A stretch of 35,437 nucleotides of DNA from positions 1 through 35,437 of the forward strand of contig CAJUSH010000038.1 of assembly GCA_910589045.1 (NCBI GenBank). Direction: 5' to 3'. This document shows positions 23,169 through 31,530 of the stretch, one piece after another (within the stretch, counting starts at the first letter, position 1; the number at the start of each line of letters is the position of its first letter). A program made the position numbers and the translations under genes. Source of the stretch: an uncultured Eubacterium sp. Lineage in GTDB: Bacteria > Bacillota_A > Clostridia > Lachnospirales > Lachnospiraceae. The notes under the pieces are model-generated. The model was given only the letters and a program-made list of their open reading frames with translations, made no database searches and was not told the origin of the DNA.

Positions 23169-24110
23169 ATGTCGCGGCATAAAGATCTTCAAAAAGCAAT
23201 CCGTCAGATGGCCGACGGTTCAAAATCCGGTTTCCATACCTTTTATCTCGGCAGCGTCCAGTATGTTTACAGCAGCGCGCTGCTGCTCCACGGCGACCAC
23301 AAAAGCGCCTGCGGGTTCATGGTAGACTTTTACCAGTACCTCTACCTGCACCTGCCCGAATACACGCCGGGGCAGGATCTGGAAAAATGGATCTCCCGTC
23401 TGATCATGGACCGCTTTTCACAGCTCTCCATCGGAAAAAACAGAAAAAATCCCTCCGTCCGGGAACAGATGAGCGCCGGGAATGTCCAGCTGGAGGCAAG
23501 CGAGCGTGAGCGCATCTGGCGCCTTTTGGAGGAGCGCATGCACTTCCCGAAGGAAGCACCAAAAAAACGGGGCGGCAGCCGCATTCTGCTCCTGTTCACG
23601 GTGCTGCTCGCCGCAGCGCTGCTCATCTGGCATTACAGGGAGCCGCTGACGGAAAAGCTCCGGGAATTTATCCCCACGGAAAAAGACGAGGAAGCATCGG
23701 ATGCGGACGCAGAAGACGGAGCGGACATCGGGGAGGATTTTCCGGATGACCTCATGGAAGGCATGCATTCGGAAACATTCGTGTCAGGGGAAGAAGCGCT
23801 CCCGGGTTTAAACGGCAGCGAAAGCAGCGGCAATGTGCCCGCCGCATCCGCGCCCGTGGAGCCAACCGTCGACACGCCCACGGTGGATACACCGACACCC
23901 ACTGCACCCACCGCTCCGGATGTGGATACACCGACACCCACTGCACCCACCGCTCCGGATGTGGATACACCAACCGTGGGACAGCCCACCGCAAATTCCC
24001 CCATATCCGAACAGGACGGCAGCCTTGGCACCGCCGGCAGCGGCAGCCTTACCGATCTGGAGGATTACGAGCTGGACCTGTACTACGGGGATTCCCTCAC
24101 ACAGCCATAG
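23169..24110 (+). CDS. Membrane protein with ECF sigma region 2-like N-terminus
   Basis: A 313-residue protein. Residues about 18-90 resemble sigma-70 region 2 of ECF factors (FYLGSVQYVYSSALLLHGD, then FMVDFYQYLYLHL and LEKWISRLIMDRF). A region 4 helix-turn-helix is absent; instead there is a basic stretch, one membrane helix (about 140-156, RILLLFTVLLAAALLIW), an acidic segment and a Thr/Pro-rich tail with a 13-residue repeat (PTPTAPTAPDVDT). It may be a membrane-bound sigma-like regulator or a decoy binding polymerase or an anti-sigma factor. The ATG at 23169 follows TAGGAGG; an ATG at 23154 would contain it. Its end overlaps convergent cbiK by 14 bases. Confidence 0.72.
   Translation: MSRHKDLQKAIRQMADGSKSGFHTFYLGSVQYVYSSALLLHGDHKSACGFMVDFYQYLYLHLPEYTPGQDLEKWISRLIMDRFSQLSIGKNRKNPSVREQMSAGNVQLEASERERIWRLLEERMHFPKEAPKKRGGSRILLLFTVLLAAALLIWHYREPLTEKLREFIPTEKDEEASDADAEDGADIGEDFPDDLMEGMHSETFVSGEEALPGLNGSESSGNVPAASAPVEPTVDTPTVDTPTPTAPTAPDVDTPTPTAPTAPDVDTPTVGQPTANSPISEQDGSLGTAGSGSLTDLEDYELDLYYGDSLTQP
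23883..23971 (+). repeat. In-frame 39-bp tandem repeat in the Thr/Pro tail
   Basis: Two identical 39-base units (23883-23921 and 23922-23960) and the start of a third encode a 13-residue Thr/Pro repeat. Identical copies suggest recent expansion or slippage. Confidence 0.9.
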
Positions 24111-24933
24111 ACCCCGTCCCTGTGCGTGAAAGACGCTTTTCTGCCGCCCTGGCATGCGCCGTGTAAAGCCTGCGTATGCCGGGATACTCCCCCAGCCCCT
24201 TCATCACACAGGTGACCGAAAAGCCCGCCGCCTCAAAGCGGCTCTTCCAGGAGTTCCCGTCGGTTCCTGCCATATCCTGCAGCGCATGCGTCCCCGCCAC
24301 CAGCATAAACGGTGCAAGAATCACCCGCTTTTTCCCCATATGCTTCAGTCTTTTTTCCACCGCACCCACGGACAGCCCCTCCTCCACGGTAGCGAGGAAC
24401 ACATTTTCATAGCCCATTTCCTTAAACGCCGCATCCAACTCCGCATAAACCGTGCGGGCATCGTGGGGCGTGCCGTGTCCCATAAACACAAGCGCCCCGT
24501 CCCCGCCGGGATCACCAAATTCCGCCATCACTGCCTCGGTTACTGCTTTGATGACCGTCTCCCGCCTTTCCCCGGCAAGCAGCGGCTCCCCGAAAGCCAG
24601 CGTGGAAAACCGATCCGCATACGCTTCCACGTCCCGTTTCATCCGCTCGTTTTCGATTCCGTCCATGAGATGGGTCGGCTGCACAACCAGCTCACGGATA
24701 CCCTCCGCAAGCATCTGCCCCAATGCCTCCTGCACGGTGGGAATCCGGATACCGTCCCGTTTTTTGAGCTTTTCGATGATTACCCGGCTCGTCCATGCCC
24801 GATAAATTCGAAAACCCGAAAAGGAGGAGCCAAGCTCCTCCTCAATGCGGTCGATTGTTTTTTTTCCTGCCTGGACAACACTTGTTCCAAAGCTCACCAC
24901 AAGCAATGCCCTTGTTGTTCTCTCCTCTGTCAT
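24097..24933 (-). CDS. cbiK: Sirohydrochlorin cobaltochelatase CbiK
   Basis: Inserts Co2+ into sirohydrochlorin on the anaerobic B12 route. The 278 residues match the CbiK family: LLVVSFGTS near the N-terminus, VQPTHLMDGIENERM (Glu94 region), VFMGHGTPHDA (His153) and PFMLVAGTHALQDMAG (His216); His, Glu and His bind the metal in studied CbiK. It could also serve siroheme or another metal. No other B12 genes are here. Its ATG overlaps the histidine kinase stop by 4 bases, with GGAGGAG just before, so it is the last gene of the sulfation operon, an unexpected place. Confidence 0.9.
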   Translation of the reverse strand: MTEERTTRALLVVSFGTSVVQAGKKTIDRIEEELGSSFSGFRIYRAWTSRVIIEKLKKRDGIRIPTVQEALGQMLAEGIRELVVQPTHLMDGIENERMKRDVEAYADRFSTLAFGEPLLAGERRETVIKAVTEAVMAEFGDPGGDGALVFMGHGTPHDARTVYAELDAAFKEMGYENVFLATVEEGLSVGAVEKRLKHMGKKRVILAPFMLVAGTHALQDMAGTDGNSWKSRFEAAGFSVTCVMKGLGEYPGIRRLYTAHARAAEKRLSRTGTGSMAV

Positions 24934-26222
24934 TTCTCCTCCGGTATCTCAAACCAGAACTCCACGCCCCGATCCGTATTTTTCACACCGCAGGTACCAC
25001 CGTGCATCCATACCGCATTGCGCGCAATGGAAAGCCCAAGCCCGGCGTGGGGCATGGTGGAATCCGAGCTCTGATCCTGCTCGTTGCGGTAATAGCCGTC
25101 CCAGAGCTGCTCCTGGTCCTTCTGCGGAATCTGGCTGCCCTCATTGTATACGGCGGCACGCACAACCCCCTTGTGTTTCTTTAAGGTCATGCGGATGCTC
25201 CCCTGCATCGGTGTATGCTCCAGGGCATTCATCATAAAATTATTGAGTGCCTGCTCGATGTACTCCCGATCGCCCCGCACTATACAGCCGTCGTCAAAAA
25301 AGGTCTCCAGACGCACCTGCTTTTTGCTGATGATCCCCTCATACTTCATTGCAGTATACTCCATAATCTCACGCATGTCCAGACAATCCTGCATCATATG
25401 CTCCATCTGGTGCTCCACCACCGAAATGTCGAGCATGTTTCCAACCATGCCGGAAATGCGCTCCACCTCCTCCTTCACCGAGTCGATGTACTGCTTCTGC
25501 TGCTCCGGCTCCGATACGTATTCCAGCATTTCCACCTGGCTGGAAATAACTGCCAGCGGTGTTTTCAGCTCGTGGGTCATACGGGTGACAAACTCCTTCT
25601 GCAGGCGCTCCACGCGCTCGTTGCGGAGCTTTTGCTGAAGCTGACGATCCTTTGAAATGCTCGCCTCACGCTTGACCTGAACGCCGAACCTTCGGTAGCA
25701 GAGCCAAAGGCCCGCACTGGAGAGCAGCACACAACCCACCCCCAGCAGGCCCAGAAGCGGCATAACAATCTCGTTGTAATCGCTGATATTACCGCTCCGC
25801 TCCTTGATGTACACGTAATATGCGATCGACCCCTGGGTAACGATTCCCCGCAGCTTCGCCAGTCGAAGCCCGTTGTCGTGCTGATAAAAAATAACCGGTT
25901 CGCCGCTGTACTGCTCTTTCCAGCTTTTCAGATCCTTCCCCGAGCGTCTCATTTCCTCGGCTTCCGTGATATAAATATGGTTGCGGTTCTCATCCGAGAT
26001 GATAAAAAAGAGATTTTTGCTCTCATACGACTTTAAAACTTCATAAATCTCCTCATCCAGCTCCGCCAGATCCAGCTCCGCCACATTCCCATAGGCATCC
26101 ATCAGAATCTCGTTTTTTCGGTATCTGTAATAGCGCGGTGCCAGCAACTCAAACAGAAATGTCAGCACAAATGCCGAAAGCGCAAGCATAATCCAGCCCG
26201 CCGTCAGCATTTTCCTATTCAT
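24930..26222 (-). CDS. Sensor histidine kinase
   Basis: A 430-residue membrane kinase. Helices at about 7-27 and 152-176 flank an external sensor domain of about 120 residues. The DHp helix carries the phospho-acceptor His217 (TRMTHELKTPLAV). The ATPase domain has the N box (EQALNNFMMNALEHT) and G box (GLGLSIARNAVWMHGG). The ATG at 26222 directly follows AAAGGGAGG; a GTG at 26234, overlapping the regulator stop, is the other option. It partners with the response regulator 7 bases upstream. The sensed signal is unknown but should relate to the sulfation genes ahead of it. Confidence 0.92.
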   Translation of the reverse strand: MNRKMLTAGWIMLALSAFVLTFLFELLAPRYYRYRKNEILMDAYGNVAELDLAELDEEIYEVLKSYESKNLFFIISDENRNHIYITEAEEMRRSGKDLKSWKEQYSGEPVIFYQHDNGLRLAKLRGIVTQGSIAYYVYIKERSGNISDYNEIVMPLLGLLGVGCVLLSSAGLWLCYRRFGVQVKREASISKDRQLQQKLRNERVERLQKEFVTRMTHELKTPLAVISSQVEMLEYVSEPEQQKQYIDSVKEEVERISGMVGNMLDISVVEHQMEHMMQDCLDMREIMEYTAMKYEGIISKKQVRLETFFDDGCIVRGDREYIEQALNNFMMNALEHTPMQGSIRMTLKKHKGVVRAAVYNEGSQIPQKDQEQLWDGYYRNEQDQSSDSTMPHAGLGLSIARNAVWMHGGTCGVKNTDRGVEFWFEIPEEK

Positions 26223-26229
26223 CCTCCCT

Positions 26230-26910
26230 TTACTCACGCCTTTCCCCCTCAAAGCAGTATCCGACACCGTAAACGGTACGGATATATGCCGGATTTCCGA
26301 TTTTTTTGCGCAGCTGCTTGACCATCGTGTCGATGGTACGCGTATCCCCGTCATAGTCAAAGCCCCAGATCTGGTCCAGAATCTGCTCCCTTGTGAGCAC
26401 GCGTCCTTCGTTCCTGCAGAAAAACTCCAGCAGCTCATACTCCTTCGGTGTTGCCTCCACCCGCTTTCCGTCCACCAGCACCCGTTTTCCTTCGAGCTCC
26501 AGGGTAATTCTTCCGCAGCTGATCGTCTCAACGTCCGGCTCCCCCGCGGCGCGCTTTAACACGGCCTCCACATGCGCCTTCACCACGGCAAGGGAATAGG
26601 GCTTTGTAATATAGTCGTCCGCACCGTACGCAAAGCCCTGGATCTGGTCCTCCACCGTCTCCTTGGCGCTGAGCACAATGACCGGAACATTCGAGCGCAG
26701 ACGGATATCCTTCAAAACCTCTAAGCCCCCTGCAAAGGGAAGCATCAGATCCAGCAGCACAAGATCGATTCTTTCCTCGTTCTGCCGAAAGCAGCGCAGT
26801 CCCTCCAGGCCGTCCCCCGCCGTGAGCACCTCATAATGGTTCAGCCGCAGGAAATCGGCCATGGTCTGCAGCAATTTTTTTTCATCCTCTATGACTAATA
26901 TCGTATACAT
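26230..26910 (-). CDS. OmpR/PhoB-family response regulator
   Basis: A 226-residue regulator. The receiver domain has the acidic pair near Asp9 (VIEDE), phospho-acceptor Asp54 (LLDLMLP), Ser81 (VLSAKE) and Lys103 (ITKPYS). The C-terminal winged helix (about 128-222) contains EYELLEFFCRNEGRVLTREQ, then DTRTIDTMVKQLRKKI. Its ATG shares one base with the stop of the sulfotransferase gene (TGATG) and has only a weak ribosome site, so translation is probably coupled. It likely controls this operon. Confidence 0.95.
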   Translation of the reverse strand: MYTILVIEDEKKLLQTMADFLRLNHYEVLTAGDGLEGLRCFRQNEERIDLVLLDLMLPFAGGLEVLKDIRLRSNVPVIVLSAKETVEDQIQGFAYGADDYITKPYSLAVVKAHVEAVLKRAAGEPDVETISCGRITLELEGKRVLVDGKRVEATPKEYELLEFFCRNEGRVLTREQILDQIWGFDYDGDTRTIDTMVKQLRKKIGNPAYIRTVYGVGYCFEGERRE

Positions 26911-28220
26911 CAGCTTTTCGTTATCCTTGAAAAAACTGCGCGTATGGGATGATGCAGCTTGTCCCGCGTCTCGTAAAGCTCCCCGCGCACATTCTTTGTC
27001 TCCTGGTTATGCTGTGCCATCTGCCCCTGCAGCTTGTCCATCTGCTTTTGCAGCTTCTCCGTCTGGCGCTCCAGCCGGATCACCTCTCCCTCAGATTTTG
27101 CAAGCTGCTTTTGCAGCTCCCGGATCTGACCGCCTGCCGCCGCCTGATCCCTGCGCAGATACTTCAGCCCGATGGCGGCAAACCGCAGGATGTCCTCCAT
27201 CATATACGGGTTATTCCGATCGTACTTGGGGATATCCGGCACCGTATTGTCAAAGAGGGGCTTTCCGTCGTCAAAATAGGTCTCTGCAACCTTCGCGTTG
27301 CTCTGATCATATTTCCTTAAAAAGCTCTCCGCCTCCTCCTTGGAAAACACCTCGGCAATGACCTGGTTTTTTGAGATCTCGCTGTCATCATACAAAATAT
27401 TACGGATAAGACGGTCGTCGTCCCGGTCAAAATCCCCGATCTCGTTGATGATGCGCTTCATCTCCGCCGTATTTCCCAGAAGGCTCTTGTTCGCCTCCTG
27501 CTGCGCCACCTCATACGCATCCGTAAATTCCAGGCCGATGCGATGCAGAAAATCCGCATAGAGGCTGCCGCCCAAAAAGCTCTCCCGGTCGTACTTGCAC
27601 ACGATCATATGATCCATGCCCACTACCTTACGGATGCGCTCCAGCTTTTTGAAATAATCGAGCTGCCGCGTTTTTGGGATATGCGAAACATACTCCTCCC
27701 ACGTCTCGCGGTTCGAGTACGAGGTACGCTGCTTGAGCTTCTGCTTGTACACCGACGCAATATACTGATCCTGTCTGCGCAGATAGACCACGATCTTCAC
27801 CTGAAAGCCGTTCCTTTCACCGTCCGCCAAAAGCTCCTCCCAGAGCGAAGCGCGGCGCTTGTAGGTCGCCACCCAGATGCCCTCGTCGGAAAGTATGACG
27901 TTATCGTATGTTTCAAAGAGACGCACAACCTCATCCATGCCCGCACGGTACATCATGGCATCCAGGTTGTCGTGCTCCATCGAACCGTTCACCCACGTAT
28001 CGTTCACCAGAAAATGCCCGTTGCGCGTCTCGTTTACGTTTGCCACATCCGGATAAGCAAGACGCATGCTCGGATAGCAGTAGCCCTTTTGCTCCAAAAC
28101 CCCGCGGTTTTCCCACAAAAAATACTGCAGTGCCGTCGTCCCTGTCTTTGCCATGCCGATGTGGACATACAATGTCTTTTTTCCTGTTTGTTCTTTCACA
28201 CTGGTTTCCTCACTTTTCAA
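26910..28220 (-). CDS. PAPS-dependent sulfotransferase with C-terminal coiled coil
   Basis: A 436-residue protein that should transfer sulfate from PAPS to an unknown acceptor. The 5'-phosphosulfate loop is residues 20-30 (HIGMAKTGTTA). The 3'-phosphate site is likely Arg148/Arg149 and Ser156 (VYLRRQDQYIASVYKQK). Residues about 357-425 form a Gln/Lys/Glu-rich coiled coil. No signal peptide is seen. The start is unusual: TTG at 28220 (AGGAAATAT before it) or GTG at 28199 after GAGG. It follows cysNC by 16 bases, so its PAPS supply is made in the same operon. Acceptor could be a surface glycan, lipid or small molecule. Confidence 0.85.
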   Translation of the reverse strand: MKSEETSVKEQTGKKTLYVHIGMAKTGTTALQYFLWENRGVLEQKGYCYPSMRLAYPDVANVNETRNGHFLVNDTWVNGSMEHDNLDAMMYRAGMDEVVRLFETYDNVILSDEGIWVATYKRRASLWEELLADGERNGFQVKIVVYLRRQDQYIASVYKQKLKQRTSYSNRETWEEYVSHIPKTRQLDYFKKLERIRKVVGMDHMIVCKYDRESFLGGSLYADFLHRIGLEFTDAYEVAQQEANKSLLGNTAEMKRIINEIGDFDRDDDRLIRNILYDDSEISKNQVIAEVFSKEEAESFLRKYDQSNAKVAETYFDDGKPLFDNTVPDIPKYDRNNPYMMEDILRFAAIGLKYLRRDQAAAGGQIRELQKQLAKSEGEVIRLERQTEKLQKQMDKLQGQMAQHNQETKNVRGELYETRDKLHHPIRAVFSRITKS

Positions 28221-28236
28221 ATATTTCCTGCCTGTC

Positions 28237-30057
28237 TTATCCGAAAAATTTTTCTATAATCCGATCCGCCAGCTTTTCTGCGTCTGCACCTGTAGTATCT
28301 ATGGTAATATCCGGGTGCTTCGGCACCTCATAGGGGCTGTTAATGCCGGTAAAATCGGTGATCTTCCCCTCACGCGCCTTTTTGTACAGTCCTTTCACGT
28401 CCCTGCGCTCACACTCGTCGAGCGGCGTGCTCACATAGATCTCCGAGAACGCATCCCCGATGATCTGCTTTGCCCGCACACGGTCGCTGTGATACGGCGA
28501 GATAAAGGAAACAATTACGATCAGTCCCGCGTCGTTCAAAAGCTTTGCCACCTCCGCGATACGCCGAATATTTTCGGTGCGGTCACGCTCCGAAAAGCCC
28601 AGGTCCTGGTTGAGCCCGATGCGGATATTGTCACCGTCCAAAAGCATCGTATGACGCCCGGCCGCCGCCAGCTTTTTCTCCACGATGTTTGCGATCGCGG
28701 ATTTGCCCGCGCCGGAAAGACCGGTAAACCACAGGGTTTTCGGCTCCTGTGCCAGTGCCCGCGCCCGGATTTCACGGGTGATCTCCAGCTCCTGCCACAC
28801 CACATTTTCCGAGCGGTGCATGGGATGCGTGATCACGCCGCAGGCCACGGTCTGGTTTGTGAGACGGTCAATGAGCACAAAGCGGCCCATGCGGGGATAC
28901 TTCTCAAAGGAATCGAGCATGATCGTTTTCTGCAGGTGAATCCGGCAGCCCGCAATCTCGTTTTTCCCAAGGCTCTCTGCCTGTATGTGCGCACCGGTAT
29001 GGATATCTACCTTATAAGAAATCTCATCGACCGATGCGATGGCAGACTCCGTGGCCAGCTGCAGGTCGTACTCCTGCCCGACACGAAGCACGTCATCGTC
29101 CATCCACAGAAGCTGCGCCGCAAACAGATTGCTCCTGCTGCAAAACACACCGTCCGCCAGGATACAGCCCCTCGATACGTCCACCTCACGGTCAAGGACG
29201 ATCGTCGCCGCCATGCCCTCGGAGAGCTCCTCCACCTCCTGATCCAGCAAAAAGAGCCTCCTGACGCCCGCCGTCTCGCCGCTGGGGAGGACGGTAATCT
29301 CATCGCCCACATGCACCGCGCCCGACGCCACCAGCCCCTGAAAGCCCCGGAAGGTATAGTCCGGACGGCAGACCCGCTGTACGGGCATATAGAAATGCTG
29401 GCCCGTATGCTCCCGGATCTCAATCTGCTCCAGATATGCAAGGAGTGTCTGCCCCTCATACCAGCCCATCTTTTTTGACGGGAACGTCACGTTATCCCCC
29501 TCGGTGGCGGACACCGGAATCTTCTGCACGCTTGATGTGTAAAACTCTTCCAACAATACATCTATATCAGCACATATATCATCATAGGTCCGCTTCTCGT
29601 AGCCTGCCAGGTCCATCTTATTGATAGCGAATACAAAATCGGTGATCCCCATCAGAGAACAGATGCGCACATGCCGTCTCGTCTGCTCCAGCACGCCCTT
29701 TGACGCGTCCACCAAAATCACGGCAAGCTGCGCAAAGGAAGCACCCACCGCCATGTTGCGGGTATATTCCTCATGCCCCGGGGTATCCGCTACGATAAAG
29801 CTCCTGCGCTCCGTAGAAAAATAGCGGTACGCCACATCGATGGTGATGCCCTGCTCCCGCTCCGCCATCAGCCCGTCCAAAAGCAGCGAGTAATCAATCC
29901 TTCCCTGATTGCTCCCCACCTTGCTGTCCAGCTCAAGCGCCTGCTCTACGTCTGCAAAGATCAGCTTCGCGTCGTAGAGCATATGTCCGATCAGCGTCGA
30001 TTTTCCGTCGTCTACGCTGCCGCACGTAATAAATTTCAACAATTCCATCTGATTCAT
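28237..30057 (-). CDS. cysNC: Bifunctional sulfate adenylyltransferase subunit 1 / APS kinase (CysN-CysC)
   Basis: A 606-residue fusion. The CysN half (1 to about 430) is a GTPase that drives APS formation with CysD: P-loop GSVDDGKST (13-21), DTPGHEEY (91-98) and NKMD (146-149). The CysC half (about 437-606) phosphorylates APS to PAPS: P-loop GLSGAGKS (446-453), LLDGDNIR, and the SFISPYHSDR active-site helix. Fusion gives direct PAPS production. The ATG is one base after the cysD stop. Also called NodQ when linked to sulfotransferases. Confidence 0.96.
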   Translation of the reverse strand: MNQMELLKFITCGSVDDGKSTLIGHMLYDAKLIFADVEQALELDSKVGSNQGRIDYSLLLDGLMAEREQGITIDVAYRYFSTERRSFIVADTPGHEEYTRNMAVGASFAQLAVILVDASKGVLEQTRRHVRICSLMGITDFVFAINKMDLAGYEKRTYDDICADIDVLLEEFYTSSVQKIPVSATEGDNVTFPSKKMGWYEGQTLLAYLEQIEIREHTGQHFYMPVQRVCRPDYTFRGFQGLVASGAVHVGDEITVLPSGETAGVRRLFLLDQEVEELSEGMAATIVLDREVDVSRGCILADGVFCSRSNLFAAQLLWMDDDVLRVGQEYDLQLATESAIASVDEISYKVDIHTGAHIQAESLGKNEIAGCRIHLQKTIMLDSFEKYPRMGRFVLIDRLTNQTVACGVITHPMHRSENVVWQELEITREIRARALAQEPKTLWFTGLSGAGKSAIANIVEKKLAAAGRHTMLLDGDNIRIGLNQDLGFSERDRTENIRRIAEVAKLLNDAGLIVIVSFISPYHSDRVRAKQIIGDAFSEIYVSTPLDECERRDVKGLYKKAREGKITDFTGINSPYEVPKHPDITIDTTGADAEKLADRIIEKFFG

Positions 30058-30058
30058 A

Positions 30059-30958
30059 CTAAAAATATCCCTCTCTTTTCCTCCGCTCCATGCTGCCTGC
30101 CGCCTCGTGGTCGATCACGCGGCTTGTCCGCTCGGACTCCACCGCGCCGAGTGTTTCCGCCACGATCGCCTCCAACGTATCTGCATCGGACTCCACGGCC
30201 CCGGTCAGCGGATAACAGCCAAGGGTGCGGAAACGCACCTTCTTCATCTGAACCTGCTCGCCCTCGCGAAGCTTCATGCGCCCGTCGTCCACCATAATCA
30301 GATTTCCGTCCCGTTCCACGATGGGACGCTCCTTCGCGAAATAAAGAGGCACAATCTCGATGCTCTCCCGCTCAATATACTGCCAGATGTCCTTCTCCGT
30401 CCAGTTGGAGAGGGGGAACACGCGGATGCTCTCGCCCGCGTGGATGTGGGTGTTGTAAAGATCCCACAGCTCCGGCTTCTGGTTTTTCGGGTCCCACGCG
30501 TGATTTTTATCCCTGAAGGAAAAAATGCGCTCCTTCGCCCGGGACTTCTCCTCGTCCCGGCGCCCGCCGCCAAAGGCCGCTGTAAACCCGTATTTGTTCA
30601 GGGCCTGCCTGAGTGCCTGGGTTTTCATAATATCCGTGTAAGCACTCCCGTGATCAAAGGGATTGATGCCCCGCTGCACACCCTCCTCGTTCGTGTACAC
30701 GAGCATCTCAATGCCAAGCTCCTTTGCCTTGCGGTCGCGGAAATCGATCATCTCCCGGAACTTCCATGTCGTATCGACATGCAGAAAGGGAAACGGCGGC
30801 TTCTGCGGATAAAACGCCTTCATCGCCAGATGCAGCATGACCGAGCTGTCCTTCCCGATGGAATAGAGCATGACCGGCTTTTCACACGTCGCCGCCACCT
30901 CCCTCATAATATAGACGGCCTCTGCCTCCAGCTTGTCCAAATGTGTCTGATTTTCCAT
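30059..30958 (-). CDS. cysD: Sulfate adenylyltransferase subunit 2 (CysD)
   Basis: ATP sulfurylase small subunit, a PP-loop enzyme that makes APS from ATP and sulfate with CysN. The 299 residues include the PP-loop motif YSIGKDSSVMLHLA, FPFLHVDTTWKF, FGGGRRDEEKSRAKERIFS and the C-terminal RFRTLGCYPLTGAV. It has the full usual length. The start at 30958 follows AAAGG by about 9 bases. It is first in the six-gene leftward operon and diverges from the blaI-like gene across a 203-base control region. Confidence 0.97.
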   Translation of the reverse strand: MENQTHLDKLEAEAVYIMREVAATCEKPVMLYSIGKDSSVMLHLAMKAFYPQKPPFPFLHVDTTWKFREMIDFRDRKAKELGIEMLVYTNEEGVQRGINPFDHGSAYTDIMKTQALRQALNKYGFTAAFGGGRRDEEKSRAKERIFSFRDKNHAWDPKNQKPELWDLYNTHIHAGESIRVFPLSNWTEKDIWQYIERESIEIVPLYFAKERPIVERDGNLIMVDDGRMKLREGEQVQMKKVRFRTLGCYPLTGAVESDADTLEAIVAETLGAVESERTSRVIDHEAAGSMERRKREGYF

Positions 30959-31005
30959 GTTCTTTTACCTTTCGGATGTTATCGTATAGCAAATCCTATT
31001 ATCGT

Positions 31006-31023
31006 GGATGCAGATGCATCCAT
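31006..31023. promoter_or_regulatory. Palindrome upstream of cysD
   Basis: TGGATGCA-GA-TGCATCCA, a perfect 8-base inverted repeat, lies 48 bases before the cysD start. It could bind the operon's response regulator or a sulfur regulator. No clear promoter for cysD could be placed. Confidence 0.45.
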
Positions 31024-31078
31024 AACATATGCTACCATAATTCACCAAAAATATGATAAAAATATGAGTTGCGGCCCT

Positions 31079-31136
31079 TGACAATTCAGGTTTATAATTA
31101 TAAACTTACAGGCAGGAGGTTTATGATTATAAACCA
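31079..31136 (+). promoter_or_regulatory. Promoter and twin operators of the blaI-like gene
   Basis: -35 TTGACA (31079-31084) is 17 bases from a likely -10 TAAACT (31102-31107). Two palindromes cover it and the leader: GTTTATAATTATAAAC (31091-31106, perfect) and GGTTTATGATTATAAACC (31119-31136, one mismatch pair). Their centres are 29 bases apart. This layout fits repression by BlaI-type dimers. Confidence 0.75.
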
Positions 31137-31161
31137 ACGGACGTAAAGGAGGAAACATTCT

Positions 31162-31530
31162 ATGAATTTTCACATCAACGAGAGCGAATACCGTCTCATG
31201 GACATTCTCCTGGACGCGGCACCCATCAACTCCATGAAGCTGGTGGCACTGTGCCAGGAGCAGCTCGGCTGGAAAAAATCTACCACCTACACCGTCCTGC
31301 GCGGGCTGCGGGAAAAGCAGCTGGTCAAAAACGAGCAGGCGACGGTGGAAACACTTGTGAGCCGCAGCGACCTGGAAGGGCACGAGAGCCGTGCATTCCT
31401 CGACAAAAAATTCCACGGAAGCCTGCCTGCCTTTGTAGCGGCGTTCCTCCGTCAGGAAAAGCTCACGCAGGAGGAAGCCCAAAAGCTGCAGGCACTCATT
31501 GACCAGGCCGCAAAGGAGGAAGAAGTATGA
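31162..31530 (+). CDS. BlaI/MecI/CopY-family repressor
   Basis: A 122-residue winged-helix repressor. Family features are INESEYRLMDILLDAAP, then WKKSTTYTVLRGLREKQLVKNE (recognition helix and wing), followed by the C-terminal dimerisation and cleavage region. BlaI proteins are cut by their membrane partner, releasing the target genes. The partner is the next gene, overlapping by 4 bases (ATGA). Start follows AAAGGAGG. No beta-lactamase is present, so the regulated genes are probably this pair or the divergent neighbours. Confidence 0.92.
   Translation: MNFHINESEYRLMDILLDAAPINSMKLVALCQEQLGWKKSTTYTVLRGLREKQLVKNEQATVETLVSRSDLEGHESRAFLDKKFHGSLPAFVAAFLRQEKLTQEEAQKLQALIDQAAKEEEV

Noticed and set aside
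28237..30958. Assimilatory sulfate reduction
   Set aside because: APS/PAPS-forming genes are present but no PAPS reductase or sulfite reductase lies nearby, while a sulfotransferase is in the same operon.
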